Part shown: positions 55,848 to 64,000 of the stretch, one piece after another
Numbering within the stretch: position 1 is the stretch's first letter
Layout: each line of letters opens with the position of its first letter
Assembly (NCBI GenBank): GCA_943737045.1
Contig: CALSFV010000668.1
Span: 1-64,000, forward strand
Direction of reading: 5' to 3'
Source: Parapristionchus giblindavisi
Taxonomy: Eukaryota > Nematoda > Chromadorea > Rhabditida > Diplogasteridae
DNA length: 64,000 bases
Position numbers and translations under genes: made by a program
The notes under the pieces: model-generated
The model's database searches: none
Told to the model about the DNA's origin: nothing
What the model saw: the letters and a program-made list of their open reading frames with translations, nothing else

Positions 55848-56572
55848 ATGTCTACCTTTTCAGAAATGACATCAAAGATGGTCAACAATGGAAAAATCCT
55901 CCCCGTCGTCAAGACGGGGTATGTTTAATTGATTAATGCTTTAAACTAAAATCATTTTTTCCTTTTCCAGGAAGGATTTCGAGCTTCTCAAGAAACACTA
56001 CTCCGGTATTTTTTACTCGCGGGGCACACCGTTCAATCCCGTGGTGTACCTCGCGAGGTACACCGCGGGGTAGAACACTTAGACGGGGTACCTCGCGAGC
56101 TGCAGCCTCTAGACGGGGAGCCCCGCGAGGCGGACGACGGCGTGCCTCGCGAGGCAGGAGGGACGGTGTGCCCCGCGAAATTTGATGTCCACCCCGCGAG
56201 GCACGCCGTCACTTCCACACCGTGGTGCACCTCGCGGTGTACCCCGCGAGATTTCGCCTCTCAACGGGGAGCCCCGCGAGAAAAAAATACCGGAGTATTA
56301 TAATGCTTCTCAGGAGGAGGCGGAGGAGGTGGAGGAGAAAAAGGAGGTGAGCGGATGTAGTGATCATGATAACAATATAACCACTATTCACTTTTTAGAA
56401 CCGTCATCAAACTTTGATGACTGACTATTTCGTCAGAATTGAACCAACTGAGAAAGAGAGGAAAGAAGAAGATAAGGGAAGAATAATCTTAATCGATTTG
56501 ACAAAAGATGATGATGAAGATACGAGAAAGAAGAAGGATATAATCCTCATTGACTTGACAAACGACAATTAG
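55848..56572 (+). pseudogene. PIP-box/SIM small protein gene A, second exon split by a MITE
   Basis: Exon 1 (55848-55918, MSTFSEMTSKMVNNGKILPV), exon 2 (from 55971, KDFELLKKHY, resuming at 56296 with YNASQEEAEEVEEKKE to 56346) and exon 3 (56399-56572). Exon 3 holds QTLMTDYF, a match to the PCNA-interacting-peptide form Q-x-x-h-x-x-F/Y-F/Y with the TD of PIP degrons, then two copies of an IILIDLT motif each next to acids, the form of SUMO-interacting motifs. Without the 295-bp insertion in exon 2 the product would be about 105 residues. The insertion introduces a stop, so the gene is probably broken unless it is spliced around. ATG at 55866 is an alternative start just after a TTTTCAG that could be a trans-splice site. 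Confidence 0.6.
56001..56295. mobile_element. GC-rich MITE in coding exon, CTCCGGTATTTTTT ends
   Basis: Flanked by TA (55999-56000, 56296-56297), with inverted ends of about 22 bp (CTCCGGTATTTTTT, then CTCGCGGGGC). The interior consists of many CCTCGCGAGG and CCCCGCGAG motifs in both orientations, strikingly GC-rich next to AT-rich neighbours. The element at 4087-4462 has the same ends. Confidence 0.88.
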
Positions 56573-56585
56573 TCATTTTTATATA

Positions 56586-56848
56586 CCCTGATTTCATAAA
56601 TGACCCTGTTCTTTTGTTACACCACCGTAATGCATTTTTCATGTCAATGAATAAACTATGAAGTTTTCAACCATTCCCTGATTTCATAAATGACCTTGTT
56701 CTTTTGTTACACCACCGTAATGCATTTTTCATGTCAATGAATAAACTATGAAGTTTTCAACCATTCCCTGATTTCATAAAAGACCTTGTTCTTTTGTTAC
56801 ACCATCGTAATGCATTTTTCATGTCAATGAATAAACTATGAAGTTTTT
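56586..56848 (+). repeat. Three tandem 90-bp repeats with poly-A signal
   Basis: Units begin at 56586, 56676 and 56766 (CCCTGATTTCATAAATGACC) and each contains AATAAAC downstream of a GTCAATG. They lie just after the stop of PIP-SIM gene A, so they look like a triplicated 3' UTR with its polyadenylation signal. Units differ at only a few bases. Confidence 0.9.
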
Positions 56849-56949
56849 TATCAAGGTGGTGGTTCATATACATATAAATATATAGCTATATATATATATA
56901 TATATATATTCTTCATTTTGACAACAACAGCAACAGAACAAAAGGCAGA

Positions 56950-56950
56950 G

Positions 56951-57020
<70 letters not shown>

Positions 57021-57116
57021 GCCAAGCCTTCGCTCCTCTCAGCAAGAGGGAGAGGGAGAGGGGCAGGGAGAAGAAGAGAGGTGGCAGGAGACAGACAGAT
57101 GCGGGAAAGAAAGAGA
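56950..57116 (+). repeat. (GA)n tract
   Basis: A GA dinucleotide run of about 65 bases, then mixed GAGG sequence containing GACAGACAGATGCGGG, directly before a PIP-SIM exon. The matching position in unit 2 is 63295-63408. Confidence 0.85.
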
Positions 57117-57286
57117 GACCAAATTAATGGATTTCTTCGCAAAGGTGGTTAAGGAGACACCTCTCATAGTCATCACTATCAAATACGACGACGACGAAGA
57201 GGAGGAGGTCGCAAACAAGAAAAAAAAAGGTGGAGAGTGTTATACCCATAATCACCATCAAAGATGATGATTGAAAACTTGATTAG
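57117..57286 (+). CDS. PIP-SIM exon C (partial gene), unit 1
   Basis: Reads ETKLMDFFAKVVKE, then LIVITIKYDDDEEEE and a Lys-rich stretch, stopping at 57284-57286 after a CYTHNHHQR end. It matches exon 3 of genes A and B but has Glu where the PIP glutamine should be. In another frame the end would read VIPIITIKDDD as in gene B, so an indel in an A run (about 57220) has probably shifted the frame. No exons 1-2 found; upstream is the GA tract. Confidence 0.45.
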
Positions 57287-57493
57287 TCATTGTATTTATG
57301 TGTGTATGTGTATGTATCAGTTGTATCAATTTAATCATTTATCAAATAAAGATGATTATGAAGATTAAGAAGATTAAGAAGATGATTAATATAGATCGCC
57401 ATGGTTGTAAACAACAAAAGGATGATCAGAAGACTTTTTCATAAATAGCCGAAAGGAAATTACACAGAACATTCTTTACAATGCTTCAACACA

Positions 57494-57566
57494 GCCTCGT
57501 TAGCTCAGTTGGTAGAGCGTCAGACTTTTAATCTGAATGTCCCGGGTTCGAGCCCCGTACGAGGCT
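57494..57566 (+). tRNA. tRNA-Lys(UUU), copy 2
   Basis: Identical to the copy at 51284-51356, including the T-stem mismatch, and with matching flanks (about 100 bases upstream and about 45 downstream before the first indel). Confidence 0.95.
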
Positions 57567-57839
57567 AATATTTTGCTTTATAACAGTTTTGACATGAACC
57601 TAAAACTCTTTTAGATAATATGCCAGTCTGATGCTCTGCCAGAGGGAACGCGAAGATAACTCACCTGCTTTTCTCTATCTCCCTCTCTATCTCCATTCTC
57701 AAACATTCTCCTACTGAGTCCTCTAAAGGGTAATGTACATATCTGATGGGCTAATGAGCTGTAATAATAAGACAATGAAGATCTTTGAAACATTGCTGAT
57801 AGAAAACATAGATTAGATAACTAATTATCTCATTGTCAG

Positions 57840-58015
57840 CGAGAGAGGAAGAGGGAGAGAGAGGGTGAGATAGAGTGGGAGAGAGAAGGAGAGAGAGAGA
57901 GAGAGAGAGGAAGAGAGAGAGTGAGAGAGAGGAAGAGAGAGAGTGAGAGAGAGGAAGAGAGAGAGTGAGAGAGAGAGTGAGAGAGATAGTGAGGAAGAGA
58001 GTGAGACAGAGTGAG
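57840..58015 (+). repeat. GA-rich imperfect repeat, unit 2
   Basis: GAGAGAGGAAGAGAGAGAGT units, longer than the matching block in unit 1 (51636-51730). No gene. Confidence 0.85.
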
Positions 58016-58511
58016 TCTTCGCTCGTTAGATATGGACAAAGAAACATATGTTTGGCAGCACATTTACTGTTATATTATACAGTACGCTACAGTACTCCAA
58101 TTTTACTACAATACACTCCCGATTTATTTTTTTCACTTTTTTTCGAACGTAAGAGCAACACATACAAAACAAAAACCTTAGATAATACATTATCAGCATC
58201 ATGAAAAATGCTAAAAATCGGAACGTTGTAAAGTTTTGTCAAAATTCGGCACAATGTGTCTCAAACGTTTCAATATTTTTTTCGTTTTGATGGTTGATCG
58301 AATGCAAATCCGAGATTAAAAGGAAGGCGCTTCCTCATTAGCAGGGACCAATTAATGACACAGACATAGTCATAAAGAAAAATCAAACAACGAAAAGTTT
58401 TTAATGGATTTCTTCTTTCAAAAAAACCCAGTTTTTTACTCGGAGACAGTTTTCCGGTATTCTTAAATTGTGTGGACATTGTTATTGTTGCTTTCATAGC
58501 AGGCTCGACAG

Positions 58512-59925
58512 TATCTACTATATCACGCTATCTGAGAAAATCCACATAGTTGCGGTATCGAATGAATTTTTCTGTTTTATGTATGATAATTACAGGCTCC
58601 ATGAGTGAAGTACACTGTTACTTGGAAATTGCTTCCAATTGAAAATTCGCTTCAGGGGGTGACCACACAACGATGTGGCGCCTTTTCCTAAAAAGTTTAT
58701 TTGGAATCCAATCGATGCGGGAGTGGGCTCAATCGAATCCTTAGCTAATTCTAAGAAACTATTGTCTAGGTGAGTTTTTTGATCAACGGACAACGAATGC
58801 TGGAATCGGGAATTTTCGAAAAAAAATTCACATTTAATTAATTTTCACTATTTCACTATAACAAGCCTACAACCTTTTTTTTGCTCAATCGCTTCTAAAT
58901 ATCATAACACATCTTCAGTTTGAAAATCATAATTTTTTTAAAAATATGAATAATGCGAACAAATCGTTTTTATAACGAAAATCGTAATTATGGTGTGCAC
59001 CTACAGTAATCCCTAATCGCTCAATTTAGAAATTTGATAGTTTTAAACATATTTCACCGCTGTTCTTGACATGACTGAGGTATACGACTACTTCGGAGCG
59101 CACCTGCACGGTAAAGTGCTGGCCAATATTCTATGATATTTTGGTTTTTCAGCAATAACTTTCTTCGCAGTCAACCGTTTCTCTTTATTTTTTAGTATGT
59201 TTGTATAGATGGTAAAATGGAATTATGATCCAATTTTTATCGATATTGGATCACAAACAACGAAATAGTGATCAATTTACGAAAAATGTCAATTTTCATC
59301 AACATCAGCACCTGGGCACGGGTGCACTCCGAAGACGAGGAGTAGTCGTATACCTTAGTCACGTCAAGAACAGCGGTAAAATATGTTTAAAACTATCAAA
59401 TTTCCAAATTGACCGATTAGGGATTACTGTAGGTGCACACCATAATTACGATTTTGTTATAAAAACGATTTGTTCGCATTATTCATATTTTTAAAAAATT
59501 ATGATTTTCAAACTGAAGATGTGTTATGATATTTAGAAGCGATTGAGCAAATAAAAAGTTGTAGGCTTGTTATAGTGAAATAGTGAAAATTAATTAAATG
59601 TGATTTTTTTTTTCGAAAATTCCCGATTCCAGCCTTCGCTGTCCGTTGATCAAAAAACTCACCTAGACAATAGTTTCTTAGAATTAGCTAAGGATTCGAT
59701 TGAGCCCACTCCCGCATCGATTGGATTCCAAATAAACGTTTTAGGAAAAGGCGCCAAATCGTTGTGTGGTCACCCCCTAAAGCGAATTTTCAATTGGAAG
59801 CAATTTCCAAGTACCAGTGTACTTCACTCATGGAGCCTGTAATTATCATACATAAAACAGAAAAATTCATTTTTGATCGATACCAAAAAATATTCCAGTT
59901 ATTGAATTCTCTCAGATAGTGCTTT
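58512..59925. mobile_element. Large foldback element with arms of about 520 bp
   Basis: Inserted in unit 2 between AGCAGGCTC-ACAGTA and the GTCCCTCGAATT-type sequence that adjoins it in unit 1 (about 52215-52235). Outer ends show GCTATCTGAGA and TCTCAGATAGTGC. Arms 58595-59105 and 59325-59840 are near-exact reverse complements, with short frames such as DQKTHLDNSFLELAKDS in both. The loop carries the dispersed repeat also found at 45215-45410. No transposase recognised. Confidence 0.8.
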
Positions 59926-60049
59926 CTATGTCCCTCGAATTCCTTGTTCTACCCTAACTGATCAACGAGAAAGTGCACATAATGTGAGACAGTGGCCCCG
60001 CCCTCTTTAAGCTTCTAGACGTTTTCCACGCCCCCATAAGGGTTATGCA

Positions 60050-60056
60050 TATAAAG
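60050..60056 (+). promoter_or_regulatory. TATA box of hairpin transcript, unit 2
   Basis: TATAAAG with two upstream GC boxes, the unit-2 equivalent of 52352-52358. The downstream leader to the hairpin is conserved. Confidence 0.45.
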
Positions 60057-60160
60057 CTGTACTATCTGTCGATAGGTCTGTATATTGCAGAAGTAACCCA
60101 TTCACTCCCTCTTCTCTGTTCATTACGCACAAAGAGAAGTGTGCTCGACTGCACACAAAT

Positions 60161-60237
60161 CCTGTGAAGTACTTTATTTCAACACTTTTTGTGTTAAAAA
60201 AATATATAAAAAAGTGTTAAATACTGCACTTCATAGG
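60161..60237 (+). ncRNA. Strong hairpin, microRNA-precursor-like, unit 2
   Basis: Equivalent of 52454-52532. The 5' arm, CCTGTGAAGTACTTTATTTC, is identical to unit 1; changes are confined to the loop side and 3' arm, and pairing is preserved (CACTTCATAGG still pairs with CCTGTGAAGT through a G-U pair). Candidate only. Confidence 0.4.
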
Positions 60238-60507
60238 TCTTTCGTGCTGTGTGGCTCACTTTTTCCTGTTTCCATTAGCTCATTTTCTTGCTTTTACTTC
60301 TTCTCTCAAGTTTGAGTTGTTTTTATTGACAAACTTTAATGTTTTCATGACATTTCTACTTCGCTTTCCTTCCGACAGACCTTTCTAACACGTTATCTTT
60401 ACAACGAAATTCGCTAAATCAAAACCTTGTATTTTCAGGTGCTTATATCGCCCGATATATTAGAATGGCCTAGCGCCGTTTCATTATAATAAAAAATATA
60501 TTCAACG

Positions 60508-61673
60508 ATGAGGAATCGCTCAAAGGAATGTCAAGGTAAAGACCGTTTGTGATTTATTAAACAAAAAAAAAGATAATACCTTTGCTATCAACTATTAAAG
60601 ATACTTTACAAGCACAAACTGCCATTTGGCTTACAGTTCGGTGTACATCCTCTTTCCTTTGTACATCCTCTTCTATTCTATACCTTTCATATCAACTATT
60701 AAAACATACTTGAGCACGCACTGGAACCGCTTGTTGTTAGTTGATCTCGATAAAGTGATTAAATGAAAAAAAATGTAATGTTATAAGCGCCACTTCAGAA
60801 ATGGCATGCAGTCTGCATCTTGTATATCTTCTTCTTTTCTCTTTTTTCCACTTTCTCTTCTGCTTTTCTTCCTCTTTTATAAAGTTTCCACGCGCCTTAC
60901 CCATAGGGAACCTGCGCAGTGCTCTATCTTTCAAAATTTTGAAGATATCAAGTCGAATCTGGAAAAAAAACTTACAACCTCCCCCCAGGTGTTCGTACAG
61001 TCTCTCCCTAAACGCGTCACCTATGATATGCAAATTGATTTATTTCATATATATGACCCTTCGATAAATAGTATTTTCTATTCACATCATAACAATAATC
61101 AACTACGCAATAAATGTTTTGCACTAACAAGTAAAATTAGCTACCAGACGTTCCTCCCCCTCTCTAAATAGCGATGGACATCTCTCCTACAAGAGAGAGA
61201 GGCGGAGGAGAGAGGGGTATGTAAGTATATTCGCAAACATTCATGTCTTATTACTATTCAATGCAACAATAGAATTATGATTACCACACATAACTCCGCC
61301 CCCGTTTTACAACTACAACACTTAGTAAGCTCAGTCATTCCTAGCATGTTCGAAGGTAGCTTACCACTACCTCTTACTTAGCCCTTCCGTCCCTTTCACC
61401 TTCTTTCCCTCCATGTTATCCTGCTATCTCACGATAATATCAGTACTATTTACAGAAACCGCTCATGCCTTCTTCTCCGACGCCGCTCTCTTGGTTAGTG
61501 TATTATCAATATTATCATAAACTGAATAAGAATGGGGAATTAGATATTCTTCATTCTTTTATATTTATTATTTCATTCTTGTTATTATACATAATAATAA
61601 ACTCTATCTATAGGCCCCTCGCCGTCCTACGAGGAATTCCAATCCCACTGCTGCTCCTACTACCACTATTAAG
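60508..61673 (+). CDS. Tentative three-exon gene fragment beginning MRNRSKECQ
   Basis: Exons 60508-60535, 61456-61493 and 61614-61673 join with matching phases and GT-AG borders, reading MRNRSKECQ, then ETAHAFFSDAALL and APRRPTRNSNPTAAPTTTIK, with a further donor (GTATGTG) at 61674. No later exon found. Exon 1 is conserved in unit 1 with one silent change. No known domain. Low-complexity Pro/Thr in exon 3 and the long first intron keep confidence low. Confidence 0.3.
60600..61455. other. Intron or intergenic stretch, no clear gene
   Basis: Contains an open stretch at about 60980-61168 (VTYDMQIDLFHIYDPSIN and on) that vaguely recalls a LINE C terminus, and pyrimidine-rich tracts. Nothing firm. 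Confidence 0.35.
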
Positions 61674-61807
61674 GTATGTGTAACTATTTTTACAAGATAG
61701 AGAGAGAGAGGGCCAGAAAGCGCAGGATAGATAGTGACAGAGAAAGAGAAGGAGCGAGACAGCGCGCGACAGATAGACAGATGGAGAGGGATACGAGAAA
61801 GACTTAC

Positions 61808-61917
61808 CGACGATGTAACAGCCGCACAGTATGTTGTAGAGACTGAAGACTGAACCGCCGAGGGGCGTGGTCTCCTCCCATGTACCATAGACTCCGCTTA
61901 CTATCTCTGCTTCTCTC
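61808..61917 (-). CDS. Possible minus-strand exon (GVYGTWEETTPLG), unit 2
   Basis: Relative of 55469-55566; see that entry. Donor GTAAG after YIVG. No ATG at the upstream edge (the codon there is GTG). About 380 bases from PIP-SIM gene B, in head-to-head orientation. Confidence 0.25.
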
Positions 61918-61929
61918 ACTCTACTCGGT

Positions 61930-62013
61930 AGAGAGAGAGGGAGAGGGAGAGAGGGAGAGGGAGAAGGAGAGGGAGAGGGGAAGGAGAGGGAGAGGGGAAG
62001 GAGAGGGAGAGGG
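61930..62013 (+). repeat. GGGAGA/GGAGAG tract, unit 2
   Basis: Purine-rich imperfect hexamer repeat between the minus-strand WEE exon and PIP-SIM gene B. No gene. Confidence 0.8.
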
Positions 62014-62300
62014 ACCGATCAGATGTCCTTACAAAGAGGAGGGGGAGGCTCTCCTTCACACGCCCCCTGGCTTCCCCACTGGCTTACCTGACGCACTAAT
62101 GAGCTACAATGAACATCTTTCAGACAACCGTAATAATGCTCATGGGAAACCAATTCGAATGGAGAAGAACATTCATAAGGGGGGGGGGTAGCTTGCTCGA
62201 CATCCCTCATTTGCTCAAACCTACGGTCATTCACTTATCTATACCTCTCCAGCCCCACCTTTAAACCTTTCACAGTAATCATGTCTACCTTTTTTCAGAA

Positions 62301-62677
62301 ATGGCATCGTCAAAGATCATCATCAATGGAAAAATCCTTCCCGTCTTCAAGACGGGGTATGTTGAATTGATTAATGTTTTAAACTAAATCATTTTTTTCC
62401 TTTTTCAGGAAGGACTTCGAGTTATTGAAGCGGTATTATTATAATGGCGTTCAGGAGAAGGGAGAGGGAGGAAAGGAGTTGATATAGTCATCATGATAAT
62501 AATAAAACCACTATTCACTTTTAGAATCTCCGCCAAACGAAGATGACAGACTTTTTCGCAAAGGTGGTGGTGGTTAAGGAGCAGGAGGTCATCACCATCA
62601 TGGACGAGGAGGAGGAGGAGGTGGCGAAGAAGAAAAGAAGAACCATACCTATCATCACAATAGAAGATGATGATTGA
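62301..62677 (+). CDS. PIP-box/SIM small protein gene B
   Basis: Exon 1 62301-62356 (MASSKIIINGKILPVFKTG), exon 2 from 62409 (KDFELLKRYYYNGVQEKG) and exon 3 62525-62677. Exon 3 reads QTKMTDFF, a full PIP-box match close to the p21 and Cdt1 type, then VITIMDEEEEE, a basic stretch KKKRR, and PIITIEDDD at the C terminus, two SUMO-interacting-type motifs. The exon-2 donor that is GTGAGC in gene A reads TTGATA here. Either a different splice is used, or the message reads to TAG at 62485-62487 and makes a 44-residue protein without the PIP and SIM parts. So the exon is clear but its use is not. Confidence 0.55.
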
Positions 62678-63290
62678 ATGTAAATATGTGTAAATATACC
62701 ACCTAGTATATTATCAGCCGAGTCACATTCGCAGTTCAAATCGTTATTAATGAATAGTGATTACCCTACTCTTTTTGCATCCTATTTATTCATCTTCTCT
62801 CTTTTTGACCCAATAGCTCCTACCATTCCCCAATTGCATCTCTCATTGTAAGACCATCTTAGAAATTCAATCGTGTCACACAATAACATCGGACTCCTCC
62901 ACCGATTATTCTATGCACTACTCACTATTGGTGCTACTATCTCTAATCCTTTCAAGTCCTGCTCGTTTCCAGCACTTCTATATATCGGACCAGTGACACG
63001 TGCGAGGGATGATCCCATCAATGAGAGATACCCCCCTCTTTCTGCCCCATTCTATCATTCTTTCCTTCTTCTTTCCCATATAGTCAATCCCTGCCCAACT
63101 TTACCCTCTTTCGATATAAATTTATGTCGAGAGTGTTATGTGATCTATTATCTTTGATTTACAAACCTGTATTGTTTCATGCTGAGCATGTCGATAAATA
63201 TATATGTCTGTGTATCATTTTTTTATGTCTCATAAAACCATTTCTATACTATGCATCGTTTATTGATAACAACAACAACAGAACAAAAGG
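62678..63290. other. 3' flank, no supported gene
   Basis: AT-rich sequence after PIP-SIM gene B. It does not carry the 90-bp repeats found after gene A. An open stretch at 62873-63157 has no motif and no splice context. Confidence 0.5.
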
Positions 63291-63415
63291 CAGAGGTAGA
63301 GAGAGAGGGAGAGGTAGAAATAGTGGGAGAGGGAGAGGGAGAAGGAGAGGGACAGGCAGAGGGAGAGGGAGAGCGGGAGACAGACAGACAGATGGAGAGG
63401 GAGAGGGACCAAATT

Positions 63416-63866
63416 TATTTATTTATTTATTTCTTTATTCCATCAAATATAATAATAAAAGGTGATATGTGTAGGATCAGAAGAGGGATAAATGGATTTC
63501 CGTCGCATAAGGCGATTTCGGTTTTGGCTCGGTGGCAGTTTTAAAGGATGGGGGTTTAGGGACGAATACGAGAATCTTTAATGATGAGGTTGGAGGGGAG
63601 ATTTGATAACCCTGCACGGAAGGGTTTGGGGGGAGAAAAAACTAATTGGGAGGGGAGCGTATTCCAAGTATCTATACTTCTAGAGGCACATGTCGAATGG
63701 GTAGTAGAAATCCTATGTGGGAGAACAATACGAAGTGGATGAGATAGACGGTTGTGTTGTGAGGGAAGAACAGAAAACAGATTAGATGAATCGAACAAAT
63801 TAATCTTATGCATAGTATTATGTATAAATTGAATGTCATAAATAGCTCTCCTATATAAAAAATAAG
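63416..63866 (-). mobile_element. 5'-truncated LINE inserted in PIP-SIM exon D
   Basis: A 451-bp insertion flanked by CAAATT (63410-63415, 63867-63872). Read on the minus strand: a LINE C-terminal segment (HRISTTHSTCASRSIDTWN then LPSQLVF) and a tail of AAATA units at the plus-strand left edge. Same family as 12335-12535. Confidence 0.85.
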
Positions 63867-64000
63867 CAAATTAACGGATTTCTTCGCAAAGGTGATTAAG
63901 GAGGAGGATGCACCTCCCATAGACATCACTATCAAAGACGACGACGACGAGGAGGAGGAGGTCGCGAAGAAGAAAAAAGAGGGTGGAGAGTGTTATACTC
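63867..64000 (+). pseudogene. PIP-SIM exon D, split by LINE, runs off window
   Basis: Reads KLTDFFAKVIKEEDAPP, IDITIKDDDDEEEEVAKK and GGECYT at the window edge, closely matching exon C at 57117-57286. The front of the exon (GGGACC) lies before the LINE at about 63404-63415. The TDFF core is kept; the PIP glutamine position is Gly in the pre-insertion order. Confidence 0.5.

Larger units (their letters stand above)
51176..57386. repeat. Second tandem duplication, unit 1 (about 6.2 kb)
   Basis: Starts at TAGATCGCCATGGTTGTAAAC, which recurs at 57392. In both units the order is tRNA-Lys, GA-rich stretch, TATA promoter with hairpin, short ATG exon, minus-strand WEE exon, PIP-SIM gene. Unit 1 has Tc1-type insertions at 52892-54900 in place of part of the sequence present in unit 2. 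Confidence 0.85.
57387..64000. repeat. Second tandem duplication, unit 2 (runs off the window)
   Basis: Repeats unit 1 from the tRNA-Lys onward. Own features: a 1.3-kb foldback (58512-59925), exons at 61456-61673 that unit 1 lacks, and a LINE insertion at 63416-63866. The right end is beyond the window. Confidence 0.85.

Overview
This is eukaryotic DNA, most likely from a nematode of the rhabditid or diplogastrid type. The genes are split by many short introns ending in TTTCAG-like acceptors. The U6 snRNA copy at 21445-21549 agrees, as far as I remember that RNA, with the Caenorhabditis form including the 5' stem. The recognisable genes (an expanded PP1-like phosphatase, a protease homologue, a CUB protein with a Ser/Thr tail) fit that lineage. 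I cannot name the genus.

The left two thirds is a tandem duplication of about 15 kb. Copy 1 runs from about 1.33 to 16.45 kb and copy 2 from about 16.95 to 43.46 kb. Each copy holds, in order: a minus-strand PP1-family phosphatase gene; a plus-strand chymotrypsin-fold gene whose catalytic residues are replaced; a minus-strand gene of unknown function; a mariner remnant broken by a foldback element; and a plus-strand CUB-type secreted protein gene. The CUB gene is cut short in copy 1 by the duplication breakpoint and is complete in copy 2 (41.4-48.0 kb), where it ends in a Ser/Thr-rich stalk and a hydrophobic tail. Copy 2 is swollen by an 11.3-kb nest of mobile DNA at 21204-32458. An outer hAT-type element with an exact 8-bp target duplication holds, or has gathered, a U6-LINE chimera, a LINE interrupted by a second hAT-type element, a palindromic element of about 1 kb, and inside that an LTR retrotransposon whose two 601-bp LTRs look identical. 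Copy 1 keeps the empty target site at 5428-5435.

From 48.0 to 51.1 kb there are a foldback element and a 1277-bp degenerate mariner with intact termini. From about 51.18 kb to the end lies a second tandem duplication with units of about 6.2 kb (51.18-57.39 and 57.39-64.0 kb). Each unit has a tRNA-Lys(UUU), a GA-rich stretch, a TATA promoter with a strong hairpin, a short ATG exon, and one or two copies of a small gene family. The proteins of this family carry a PCNA-binding (PIP-box) type motif followed by acidic, SUMO-interacting type motifs. Several copies have been hit by transposons.

Functional picture: the phosphatase copies keep their active-site motifs and differ by silent changes, so they look active. 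The protease homologues look like non-catalytic secreted proteins. The CUB protein looks cell-surface anchored. The PIP-SIM family is the most novel candidate. All calls come from reading the sequence; no database search was possible.
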